Shown in pieces: positions 1-6,261 of a stretch of DNA of 11,130 nucleotides. The notes beneath the pieces were generated by a model that saw only the letters and a list, made by a program, of their open reading frames with translations, ran no database searches and was not told where the DNA came from. The translations under genes and the position numbers were made by a program. Location: NCBI RefSeq assembly GCF_014904065.1, contig NZ_JACXJG010000019.1, forward strand, positions 36,966-48,095. The letters run 5' to 3'. Each line of letters opens with the position of its first letter. Position 1 is the first letter of the stretch. Source of the stretch: Gulosibacter sediminis. Its GTDB lineage: Bacteria > Actinomycetota > Actinomycetes > Actinomycetales > Microbacteriaceae.

Positions 1-1186
1 TCAGGCGACGAAGGACGAAACGCACTCGACCCGCGGCCGGGCTCGTGTGCTCCAGGAGGTCACGAACGGCGGCCTCATTAAGGGTGGCTTTAGCTCGCAC
101 GAGCTCGCCGACTCGCTCGACTTCTGCCTGAGCTGCAAGGCCTGTGCGAGTGATTGCCCCGCGGGCGTTGACGTAGCGGCCTACAAGTCGGAGTCGCTCT
201 ACCGCAAGTACAAGGGCAAGCTGCGCCCGATGAACCACTACGTGCTCGGGCAGCTGCCACGGTGGGAGAAGCTCATGGTGCCGTTCGCACCGGTCGTCAA
301 CGGCGTGATGGGGCAGGACTGGCTGCGCAAGCTGCTGCTGCCGGTCGCCGGCGTCGACTCGCGCCGCCGCATCCCGAAGGTCGCCCGCCGCAGCTTTGCG
401 GCCGACCGTCGTCGCGCCGAGAAGGCTGGCGTCGCCCTGCGGGTGACCGCTGCCCGCACCAAGACTGATCGCGTGCTCGTGTGGGCCGACTCGTTCTCGA
501 ACGGCTTCGCACCCGGCGTCGATCACGACGTCGTGCGCGTGCTCGAGCACGTCGGCCTCGAGGTGGTCACGCCGGCGCGGTCCGTGTGTTGCGGCCTCAC
601 CTGGATCTCGACGGGACAGCTCGACGGTGCCCGCAAGCGTCTCGCTCAGCTCATGGACGAATTTGCCCCGATTGTCGACTCGGGCGTGCCGATCGTCGGC
701 GTCGAGCCGAGCTGCACCGCGGTGCTGCGCAGCGACCTGCTCGAGCTGTTTCCCGACGACCCGCGCGCGAAGCTCATCGCCGAGAACACGTTCACGCTCT
801 CGGAGGTGCTCATGGGCCGCTCGCCGGTGACGCCCGACTCCGAGGTCGAACTGCCGCGCCTCGACGGCCTCGAACTCGTCGTGCAGCCACACTGCCACCA
901 GCACTCGGTGATGGGCTTCGCGCCCGACCGCCAGCTGCTCACCTCGCTCGGCGCCGAGCTCACGCAGCTCGCGGGCTGCTGCGGCCTCGCCGGCAACTTC
1001 GGTCTCGAGAAGGGCCACTACGACGTCTCGGTTGCGGTGGCCGAGAACGCGCTGCTGCCGGCGCTGCGCCAGGCGAGCGACGACGCGGTCTTCCTCGCCG
1101 ACGGGTTCTCGTGCCGCACGCAGGCGGAGCAGCTTGCCGATAAGGAAGGCGTGCACCTCGCAACTCTGCTCGCGCAGCGGTTCTAG
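1..1186 (+). CDS. FAD-linked oxidase / Fe-S oxidoreductase, C-terminal part (5' partial)
   Basis: The frame is open from base 2 with no start, so the gene begins before the window; 394 residues are visible. The first residues include DETHSTRGRARVLQE. In D-lactate or 2-hydroxyglutarate dehydrogenase-like fusions this segment follows the FAD domain and a first Fe-S cluster. A 4Fe-4S motif CxxCxxCxxxCP follows at fragment residues 42-53 (bases 125-160). Two CCG-type motifs come next, CCGLTW near base 587 and CCGLAGNFG near base 974, with PHCHQH between them. Together these are a ferredoxin-like domain plus a cysteine-rich (CCG, DUF224-type) domain. The enzyme probably oxidises a 2-hydroxy acid and passes electrons to the respiratory chain at the inner membrane face. 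The substrate cannot be read from this half. The GTG at 47 is in frame but internal, because the conserved TRGRAR stretch lies upstream of it. The gene converges on the thioredoxin gene across a hairpin. Confidence 0.85.
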   Translation, partial: QATKDETHSTRGRARVLQEVTNGGLIKGGFSSHELADSLDFCLSCKACASDCPAGVDVAAYKSESLYRKYKGKLRPMNHYVLGQLPRWEKLMVPFAPVVNGVMGQDWLRKLLLPVAGVDSRRRIPKVARRSFAADRRRAEKAGVALRVTAARTKTDRVLVWADSFSNGFAPGVDHDVVRVLEHVGLEVVTPARSVCCGLTWISTGQLDGARKRLAQLMDEFAPIVDSGVPIVGVEPSCTAVLRSDLLELFPDDPRAKLIAENTFTLSEVLMGRSPVTPDSEVELPRLDGLELVVQPHCHQHSVMGFAPDRQLLTSLGAELTQLAGCCGLAGNFGLEKGHYDVSVAVAENALLPALRQASDDAVFLADGFSCRTQAEQLADKEGVHLATLLAQRF

Positions 1187-1203
1187 CCCATAGACCAAAC
1201 GTG

Positions 1204-1247
1204 AACGGGGCGTGGTCGCGAGAATTCTCTCGCGACCACGCCCCGTT
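1204..1247. terminator. Perfect 20-bp hairpin between convergent genes
   Basis: Bases 1204-1223 and 1228-1247 are exact reverse complements with a 4-base loop (ATTC). The hairpin fills the 81-bp gap between the oxidoreductase stop (1186) and the thioredoxin stop (1268). A short T run at 1246-1248 ends the right side, and on the other strand a CGTTT lies just beyond the stem. The position and symmetry fit a bidirectional factor-independent terminator. Confidence 0.85.
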
Positions 1248-1267
1248 TGCTGAGCTGGTGCGCTTGC

Positions 1268-1678
1268 TTAGACTTGCGCACCGTCGGTGCGCGGCGCGGC
1301 CTCGCCGGCCTCGGCGGCCGACTGCTGCTTCTCGATCTCGGCCCGCACCTCGTCCATGTCGGCGGCGGCAACGGCCTCGATGACCTGCTCGACGGCGGCC
1401 GCGGGCAGCGCGCCAGCCTGGTTGAACATGAGCACGCCGTCGCGGAACGCCATGAGCGTCGGGATCGAGCGGATGCCGAGTTCACCCGAGAGCTGCTGGT
1501 TCGCCTCGGTGTCGACCTTGCCGAAGGTGATGTCGGGGTGAGACTCGCTCACCTTTTCGTAGATGGGGCCGAACTGGCGGCACGGACCGCACCAGGCGGC
1601 CCAGAAATCGACGAGGTGAATGCCCTCGCCAGTCACGGTCTCCATGAAGTTCTGCTCGTTGAGCTCAGTGGTTGCCAT
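1268..1678 (-). CDS. trxA: Thioredoxin with a C-terminal extension
   Basis: 136 residues. The active site WCGPC is at 29-33 (cysteines 30 and 33) in the stretch FWAAWCGPCRQFGP, and the conserved cis-proline is in SIPT (P73). Residues 1-107 match the length of a normal thioredoxin, a cytoplasmic dithiol reductant for ribonucleotide reductases, peroxiredoxins and similar proteins. The last 29 or so residues are an extra charged, Ala/Glu-rich helix or tail ending in DGAQV. I chose ATG 1678 because the ribosome-binding site GAGGAGG (1684-1690) lies 5 bases upstream; a longer frame to 1822 would read through the upstream gene's terminator and has no thioredoxin similarity. A 7-bp hairpin (1694-1700 with 1704-1710) stands just before the ribosome-binding site and may protect the mRNA or tune initiation. 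A hairpin at 1734-1770 isolates the gene from the PRC-barrel gene, so it should have its own promoter at about 1711-1735, which I cannot define. Confidence 0.93.
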   Translation of the reverse strand: MATTELNEQNFMETVTGEGIHLVDFWAAWCGPCRQFGPIYEKVSESHPDITFGKVDTEANQQLSGELGIRSIPTLMAFRDGVLMFNQAGALPAAAVEQVIEAVAAADMDEVRAEIEKQQSAAEAGEAAPRTDGAQV

Positions 1679-1733
1679 AAACGCCTCCTCGTGCCGCACC
1701 CTCGGTGCGGAGTCCAATCGATAGTTGAGAGAA

Positions 1734-1770
1734 CACACGGCCCGGTGGTCGTATTCCACCGGGCCGTGTG
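1734..1770 (-). terminator. Terminator hairpin after the PRC-barrel gene
   Basis: Bases 1734-1748 and 1756-1770 form a perfect 15-bp GC-rich stem with a 7-base loop. It begins 8 bases after the minus-strand stop at 1779 and is followed in that direction by TTCTCTC. A clean T tract is missing, which is common in G+C-rich actinobacteria. Confidence 0.8.
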
Positions 1771-1778
1771 CGTGGGTA

Positions 1779-2711
1779 TCAGTTCTCGCGGTCGGGGCGC
1801 TCGAACGGCGAGGCGTCGCCATTCTCCGCGTCGTCGCCGTCGTCGGTGAACGCGTCGAAGCTCAGCGCATCCGAGTCGCCACGCTGCGGTGTCTCGGCTT
1901 CGGCGTCGGCCGCCAACGCGTCGAACGGCGACGCATCGCCGGTGTCGCTCGCGGGCGTCGCGTCCTGCGCGTCCGACTCGCTCGGCGCATCCGCAACGAT
2001 GTCATCAAACGCCGACGAGGTCGCGGGGGCGTCCGCACCCGAGTCCGTGGTGTCGCCGAGGAGGTCGGACGCGCTCAGCGGCTCGTCCTCTCTCGAGACG
2101 CCGCCGCCGAGGGGCGCGATGGTCTCGGGCTCGGCCTTCTGTTTCGGCGCGTCGTCGTCGGGGTCGGCGACGTTGAGGCTGCCCTCGGCCGTGGTGCGGC
2201 CGGGCACTCCGTAGTAGTTGTAGAGCTCGTCCTCTTCTTCGGGCGAGAGGTTCTGGTCGATCTCGGTGAACGGTGCGCTGTGCACCTTCGCCTTGTCGTA
2301 GGGCACCGTGATGCGCTTCTCAGTCTGCTCCGACTCGTCGAGCGGAATGAAATATTCCTTGGTGCCAAACATGCCAGTCTTCACCGTGACCCAGTTCGGC
2401 TCCTGCGTCTGGTCGTCGAGGTAGACCTGACCGACGCGGCCGATCTTCGCCCCGTTCTTATCGAAGACGGTCGACTGGAAGATGAGCAGCAGCGCGGCCT
2501 CGGCCTCGCGGGCGGCGAGCTCCTCCTCGCTCGGCGCGGCGTTCTCGACCTCGCTCGGGGCGACCGAGATCTCGTCGTCGCCGACCTCGGGTGTCTCGAT
2601 CGAGGCGTCGCCGGAGTCATCGGAGGGGCTCACGGCGTCGGCGGGCACCGACGCTGCGTCGTCGCTGGTCGGATCGACGGCGTCGTCCTGAAAGTCGTTC
2701 GAATCAGCCAT
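1779..2711 (-). CDS. PRC-barrel domain protein with long acidic tails
   Basis: 310 residues. Residues 1-75 are acidic and rich in Asp, Ser and Ala, probably disordered. Residues 77-155 look like a PRC-barrel: FQSTVFDKNGAKIGRVGQVY, then WVTVKTGMFGTKEYFIPL and ITVPYDKAKV. This small beta-barrel is found in RimM, reaction-centre H subunits and many actinobacterial stress-type proteins. Residues 156-170 (SPEEEDELYNYYGVPG) are the usual closing segment. Residues 171-310 are again acidic and low in complexity, where several family members carry a DUF2382 (YsnF/AvaK) domain instead. Four short related motifs lie in this tail, SSAFDDI, DASPFDAL, DALSFDAF and DASPFERP, two sharing GDASPF. There is no signal peptide or membrane segment, so it is probably cytoplasmic. 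ATG 2711 is preceded by AGAGGAA at suitable spacing. The molecular role is unknown. Confidence 0.85.
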   Translation of the reverse strand: MADSNDFQDDAVDPTSDDAASVPADAVSPSDDSGDASIETPEVGDDEISVAPSEVENAAPSEEELAAREAEAALLLIFQSTVFDKNGAKIGRVGQVYLDDQTQEPNWVTVKTGMFGTKEYFIPLDESEQTEKRITVPYDKAKVHSAPFTEIDQNLSPEEEDELYNYYGVPGRTTAEGSLNVADPDDDAPKQKAEPETIAPLGGGVSREDEPLSASDLLGDTTDSGADAPATSSAFDDIVADAPSESDAQDATPASDTGDASPFDALAADAEAETPQRGDSDALSFDAFTDDGDDAENGDASPFERPDREN

Positions 2712-2738
2712 TGCTTTCCTCTGCGGTTGGACTTCGCG

Positions 2739-2767
2739 CGAATACACGCACTGTGCAGACTATCCAA
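2739..2767 (-). promoter_or_regulatory. Possible promoter of the PRC-barrel gene
   Basis: Reading the minus strand, TTGGAT (2767-2762) and TATTCG (2744-2739) are separated by 17 bp and lie about 28-50 bp upstream of the start codon at 2711. The match to sigma-70-type hexamers is only partial. Without it the gene would depend on read-through from the DUF4349 gene, since I see no good hairpin in the 79-bp gap. Confidence 0.3.
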
Positions 2768-2790
2768 TCACGCAGAGCGCACGCTGCCCG

Positions 2791-3993
2791 CTAGCGGTCA
2801 CCGGGTGGCGGCAAGGGCGGCAAACCATCGGCGAGCCGTTGCTGCGGGGTCGCATCGTCGTCGCGGTGCGCTGCAGTTTCAGTGGGCGCCGCACCGGTCT
2901 CTGCGTCGGTAGGGCGGTCACCGTCGTTCGTCGGGGCGGATACGCTACTTTCCGCCTGCGGGCGGCCCGTCGACCCCTCGGCCTGGGGGTGCTGCGTTGG
3001 CTGCTGAGGTGCCGACTGTTGCGGACCGGCTTGTTGGGGCTCGCTCGGTCCCGCGGGCCAGGACGGCCCCTGCGGGCCGGGGTTGGCGCGGCCAGGGCGG
3101 GCATCGCCTCGGCCGCGTCGCGCGCGGCGAATGAGGCGACGGATGACCGCGAACCAGAGCACCGAGATGATCAGCGCGAAGATCACGAGGCCGGGAATCG
3201 CGTAGCCGAGGCCCTGCACGAAGCGGCCGAGCGACGACACGAAGTCGTGCCAGCCCTGGGCGAGGCCGTCGAGGAAGGTGCCGCCGTTGTCGTCGTCGGG
3301 CGACGTGTACTCGGTGCTGAAGTTCACCGTCACGGTCGACATCGCGACGTCGTCGTCGAGCACCTCGAGTTGACTCTCGAGACTCTGCAGCTCGGCCTGA
3401 CGCTCGCTGAGCTTCTCCTCGACCTCGAGCAACTCGGTGACGTTGTCGGTCGCCTCGAGCATGGCCTCGAGCGAGGTGATCGACGATTCGAGCGCCGAAA
3501 TGCGCGACTCGAGGTCGACCTTCTCCATCGTGACGTCCTGTGCGCTCGACTGCAGGCTCGTCACCTCGCCGAACTCGCTCAGCTCGGCGACGAAGGCGTC
3601 GTGGTCTTCGGCCGGCACGCGCACCGTGACATTGGAGCTCGGGCGGCTCGAGTCGAGCGACTCGTCGCGGGCCTCGATGTAGCCGCCGTACTTGTCGGTG
3701 AGGCCACGCAGCGCCGAGACGGCGCCGGGCACATCCGTCACGGTGACATAGGCGGAGGTCGTGGTGATGACCGCGCGCTCGGCGGTGGTGCCCGAATCGC
3801 CGGTCTGTTCCTGGGGCGCGGCCTCATCTTGCGCGCCGCCGTCGCTCGGCGCGTAGTCCTGCTGTGGATCGGAGACCTGCTGGTCGCCGGCGCTGGAGGA
3901 GGCACCGGGGCCGACGGCACAGGCGGTGAGCAGGCCCACAAGAGCGAGCCCACCCGTGAGGGAGGCAAGGAGGCGTCGTCGTGTCGGAGTCAT
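2791..3993 (-). CDS. DUF4349 membrane-anchored lipoprotein with a Pro/Gln-rich tail
   Basis: 400 residues. The N-terminus is a signal peptide: basic TRRRLLA, a hydrophobic core, and lipobox LTAC at 22-25, so Cys25 should be lipidated. Residues 26-72 are a polar linker. Residues 73-235 match DUF4349: ITTTSAYVTVTDV, a KYGGYIEA turn, VTVRVPAEDHDAF, and a Glu/Leu-rich coiled coil at about 158-212 followed by MSTVTVNF. A membrane segment lies at about 264-285, then a basic cluster RRLIRRARRGR. Residues 299-400 are rich in Pro, Gln, Gly and Ala and should be cytoplasmic. The coiled-coil domain is therefore extracytoplasmic and anchored at both ends. The function of the family is not established; an envelope or sensing role is inference. 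ATG 3993 has GGAG 9 bases upstream. No terminator is evident before the PRC-barrel gene. Confidence 0.9.
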   Translation of the reverse strand: MTPTRRRLLASLTGGLALVGLLTACAVGPGASSSAGDQQVSDPQQDYAPSDGGAQDEAAPQEQTGDSGTTAERAVITTTSAYVTVTDVPGAVSALRGLTDKYGGYIEARDESLDSSRPSSNVTVRVPAEDHDAFVAELSEFGEVTSLQSSAQDVTMEKVDLESRISALESSITSLEAMLEATDNVTELLEVEEKLSERQAELQSLESQLEVLDDDVAMSTVTVNFSTEYTSPDDDNGGTFLDGLAQGWHDFVSSLGRFVQGLGYAIPGLVIFALIISVLWFAVIRRLIRRARRGRGDARPGRANPGPQGPSWPAGPSEPQQAGPQQSAPQQPTQHPQAEGSTGRPQAESSVSAPTNDGDRPTDAETGAAPTETAAHRDDDATPQQRLADGLPPLPPPGDR

Positions 3994-4023
3994 GCCCTCA
4001 GTCTCCGCGCTTCGGGGAGTGAA

Positions 4024-4053
4024 ATCGTCACCCTCACGTCAGATCGTGACCCT
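4024..4053 (-). promoter_or_regulatory. Tandem 11-bp direct repeat upstream of the DUF4349 gene
   Basis: ATCGTCACCCT (4024-4034) and ATCGTGACCCT (4043-4053) differ at one base and are 19 bp apart start to start, about 30-60 bp upstream of the DUF4349 start codon. The only coding gene they could control is that one. Direct repeats in this position are typical of activator or response-regulator sites, but no regulator can be named. Confidence 0.4.
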
Positions 4054-4085
4054 GGCGACACGCAACGCAGGGCGGATTTTCGCTG

Positions 4086-4106
4086 CGGGCGGGAACTTTC
4101 CGCCCG
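4086..4106 (-). terminator. Probable terminator of the MFS-reductase operon
   Basis: A 7-bp all-G/C stem (4086-4092 with 4100-4106) with a 7-base loop starts 6 bases beyond the aldo/keto reductase stop at 4113. No T tract follows directly. It separates this operon from the DUF4349 gene. Confidence 0.5.
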
Positions 4107-4112
4107 GCGTAC

Positions 4113-4976
4113 CTAGCCGAAGAGATCCGGGTCTTTGCCCGCGCGCTCGCCGGTGTCGAGCGCGGCGATGGCCGCGAGGTCGGCATCGCTGAGGCGCACC
4201 TGCAGCGACTCGAAGTTCTCCCGCTGGCGGTCGGGGTGCACCGACTTCGGGATCACGACGTTACCGATCGCGAGCTGCCACGCGAGGATCGCCTGCGCGG
4301 GCGTGCATCCGTGCTGTTGTGCGATGACCTGCACCGTGGGGTTCTCGAGGTCGATGCCGCGGCCGAGCGGCGACCATGCCTCGGTCACGATGCCGTGCTC
4401 GTCGTGGAACGCGCGCAGCTCGGGCTGTTGGAAGCGCACGTGCAGCTCGACCTGGTTGGCCGCCGGCGTCTCCCCGGTTTCGTCGATGAGACGCTGCAGG
4501 TGGGTCGGCGTGAAGTTGGCGACACCGATGGCGTGCGCGCGTCCCTCGTCGCGCAGACGGAGCAGGGCCTCCCACGTCTCGACGAACTTGTTCTGGGCGG
4601 GCGACGGCCAGTGGATCAGGTAGAGGTTGACCTCCTCGACGCCGAGCTCCTCGAGCGAGTCGTCGAACGAGCGCAGGGTGGCGTCGTAGCCGTGGCTGTC
4701 TTGCCACATCTTCGTCGTGAGGAACACTTCGTCGCGGTCGATGCCGCTGCGGCGAAGGCCCTCTCCGACGCCCGCTTCATTCGCGTAGAGGGTGGCCGTG
4801 TCGAAGTGGCGGTAGCCGATCTCGACCGCAGACTCGATCGCGCCGGGCACATCCTCGTTGCTGATCTTGTAGACGCCGAGGCCGAGGAGTGGGATGCGAC
4901 TGCCGCGGCGCAGTTCACGTGTAGGCGAAAGTTCACTCACGCCCTCGACCATATCCCTCGGCGGTGACCCGCGCAT
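4113..4976 (-). CDS. Aldo/keto reductase, 2,5-diketogluconate reductase-like
   Basis: 287 residues, slightly longer than the usual 275-280. The catalytic tetrad is complete: Asp59 and Tyr64 in FDTATLYANE, Lys89 in TTKMW, and His122 in YLIHWP. The NAD(P)H-binding loop IPKSVHPDRQRENF lies near the C-terminus, with AWSPLGRG before it. The fold is a cytoplasmic TIM barrel that reduces aldehydes or ketones with NADPH; the in vivo substrate is not readable from sequence. The start is uncertain. ATG 4976 has AGGAGA 13 bases upstream and is 8 bases past the transporter stop. ATG 4952 and GTG 4940 are alternatives; GTG 4940 gives MSELSPTRELRRG, which looks more like family N-termini, but its GAGGG is too close. 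The first 8-12 residues are therefore doubtful. It is probably co-transcribed with the MFS gene, which suggests handling or export of a shared small molecule. Confidence 0.92.
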   Translation of the reverse strand: MRGSPPRDMVEGVSELSPTRELRRGSRIPLLGLGVYKISNEDVPGAIESAVEIGYRHFDTATLYANEAGVGEGLRRSGIDRDEVFLTTKMWQDSHGYDATLRSFDDSLEELGVEEVNLYLIHWPSPAQNKFVETWEALLRLRDEGRAHAIGVANFTPTHLQRLIDETGETPAANQVELHVRFQQPELRAFHDEHGIVTEAWSPLGRGIDLENPTVQVIAQQHGCTPAQAILAWQLAIGNVVIPKSVHPDRQRENFESLQVRLSDADLAAIAALDTGERAGKDPDLFG

Positions 4977-4984
4977 CCGGTCGG

Positions 4985-6208
4985 CTAGATCTCCTGCCGG
5001 AGATCGATGATGGGTGCTGCTCCAGTATCGGCTTTCGGTTCGAGGCTTGCCTGACGCAGGTCGGGGTGCCAGCGGATCGTCGAGACTGCGACGAGGAAGG
5101 CTGCGGTGACGAGGGCCGAGGCGACATAGAGGCCGCCGCGCGAGCCGAGGTGGTCAATCGCAATACCCGCGAGGCTGCTCGCCAGCGATGAGCCGAACAT
5201 GATCGCGGTCGCGAGCCATCCGAAGGCCTCGGCAGTGTCGCTGAAGCGCACCTTCGCGCTGACGCTCGCGTTCGCCACTGCAATGACGGGCGCGCAAGAG
5301 GCGCCGGCGACGAACAGACCGATCGCGAGCAGCCACGGGTTTTCGGCAACGAGGAGCGCGAGCATCGTGCCGACGACGGCCAGGAACACCCGCGAGGTGA
5401 GCGAGCTACGGCGCATCGGCAGGTTGCCGGTGAGCAGGCCGCCGGCAAACGAGCCGACCGCCGAGACCGCGAGGATCACACCGGTGATGGGGGAGTCGTG
5501 GCCGTAGTGCGCGACGATCGACGCGTCGATGGCGCCCCAGATGCTGAGCGTGAGCATAAGCACGACGCACATGATGACGACGACGGGGTTGCGCAGCACT
5601 GCGCCCATGCGCCGAGGTGAGGGCGGAATCTTCACCATGCCGATTTCGGGCGCGCTCGCGAACCAGACGCTGCCGACGAGCAGCACGATCGCGGCGATGA
5701 GGATCGTGATGCTCGTGTCCCAGATCGCGCCGATGCCGATCGTGACGAGCGGGCCGAGGATCCAGATGAGCTCCTGCAGCGTCGCGTCGAACGAGAAGAG
5801 CGTGACGAGCTTCGGTCCGCGCACGAGGGTGGGGTAGACGGTGCGCACGGCCGACGACACCGGGGGCACCGTGATGCCGGCGACAAACGCGACGGCGGCG
5901 GTCAGCCAGGTGGTCATCGGCACGAGTGCGATCGCACCGAGCGCGAGGGCACAGACCACCATGGTCGGCACGAGGATGCCGCGCATGCTGAATCGACTCA
6001 TGAGACGGCCGCCGAGCGGGCCGGCGATGCCCTCGGCGATGCCGAACGCGGCGAGCACGATGCCGGCGGCCGTGTAGCTGCCGAGGCGCTGCTCGACGTG
6101 GATCAGCAGGCCAATCGCGAGCATGCCGGTGGGGAAGCGGGCAGCAAGCTGCGAGAACAGGAGTCGGGCAACTCCCCGCGACCGCAGCACCTCAAAATAG
6201 TGACGCAC
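4985..6208 (-). CDS. MFS transporter
   Basis: 407 residues with about 11-12 hydrophobic segments, split by a polar central loop at about 188-205. GPLGGRLMSRFSMRG (63-77) after the second helix is a motif-A-like loop of the major facilitator superfamily. The protein should sit in the cytoplasmic membrane and move a small molecule, probably outward by proton antiport; the substrate cannot be assigned. The C-terminal 25 or so residues are polar. The start is GTG 6208, giving MRHYFEVLRSRGVARLL, whose short amphipathic lead-in fits relatives. There is no clear ribosome-binding site, and the start codon lies inside the 3' arm of the hairpin after murE. A TANNNT hexamer (TAGGCT, 6220-6215) ends 6 bases before the GTG, so a leaderless transcript is possible. 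GTG 6190 is a weaker alternative. Confidence 0.92.
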   Translation of the reverse strand: MRHYFEVLRSRGVARLLFSQLAARFPTGMLAIGLLIHVEQRLGSYTAAGIVLAAFGIAEGIAGPLGGRLMSRFSMRGILVPTMVVCALALGAIALVPMTTWLTAAVAFVAGITVPPVSSAVRTVYPTLVRGPKLVTLFSFDATLQELIWILGPLVTIGIGAIWDTSITILIAAIVLLVGSVWFASAPEIGMVKIPPSPRRMGAVLRNPVVVIMCVVLMLTLSIWGAIDASIVAHYGHDSPITGVILAVSAVGSFAGGLLTGNLPMRRSSLTSRVFLAVVGTMLALLVAENPWLLAIGLFVAGASCAPVIAVANASVSAKVRFSDTAEAFGWLATAIMFGSSLASSLAGIAIDHLGSRGGLYVASALVTAAFLVAVSTIRWHPDLRQASLEPKADTGAAPIIDLRQEI

Positions 6209-6242
6209 GCCACGAGCCTAGTTGAGGGCTCGTGGCGTGCGT
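6203..6242 (-). terminator. 16-bp hairpin after murE, overlapping the MFS start codon
   Basis: Bases 6203-6218 and 6227-6242 form a perfect 16-bp stem with an 8-base loop, starting 19 bases past the murE stop at 6262. In the direction of transcription it is followed by CACTATTTTG, a partial T tract. This is the strongest terminator candidate for murE. It contains the MFS start codon (6206-6208) in its distal arm. Confidence 0.75.
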
Positions 6243-6261
6243 GACGCGGAATGCGTTCGGC

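Noticed and set aside
2712..2790. Terminator between the DUF4349 and PRC-barrel genes
   Set aside because: Only a 4-bp stem with a 2-base loop could be found, too weak to call.
1725..2912. 395-codon plus-strand frame opposite the PRC-barrel gene
   Set aside because: It runs over a terminator, a whole minus-strand gene and the next gene's tail. No recognisable domain.
2839..4116. 425-codon plus-strand frame opposite the DUF4349 gene
   Set aside because: It has Arg/Val/Gly-rich low-complexity product without domains. The minus strand gives a signal peptide, lipobox and DUF4349 pattern.
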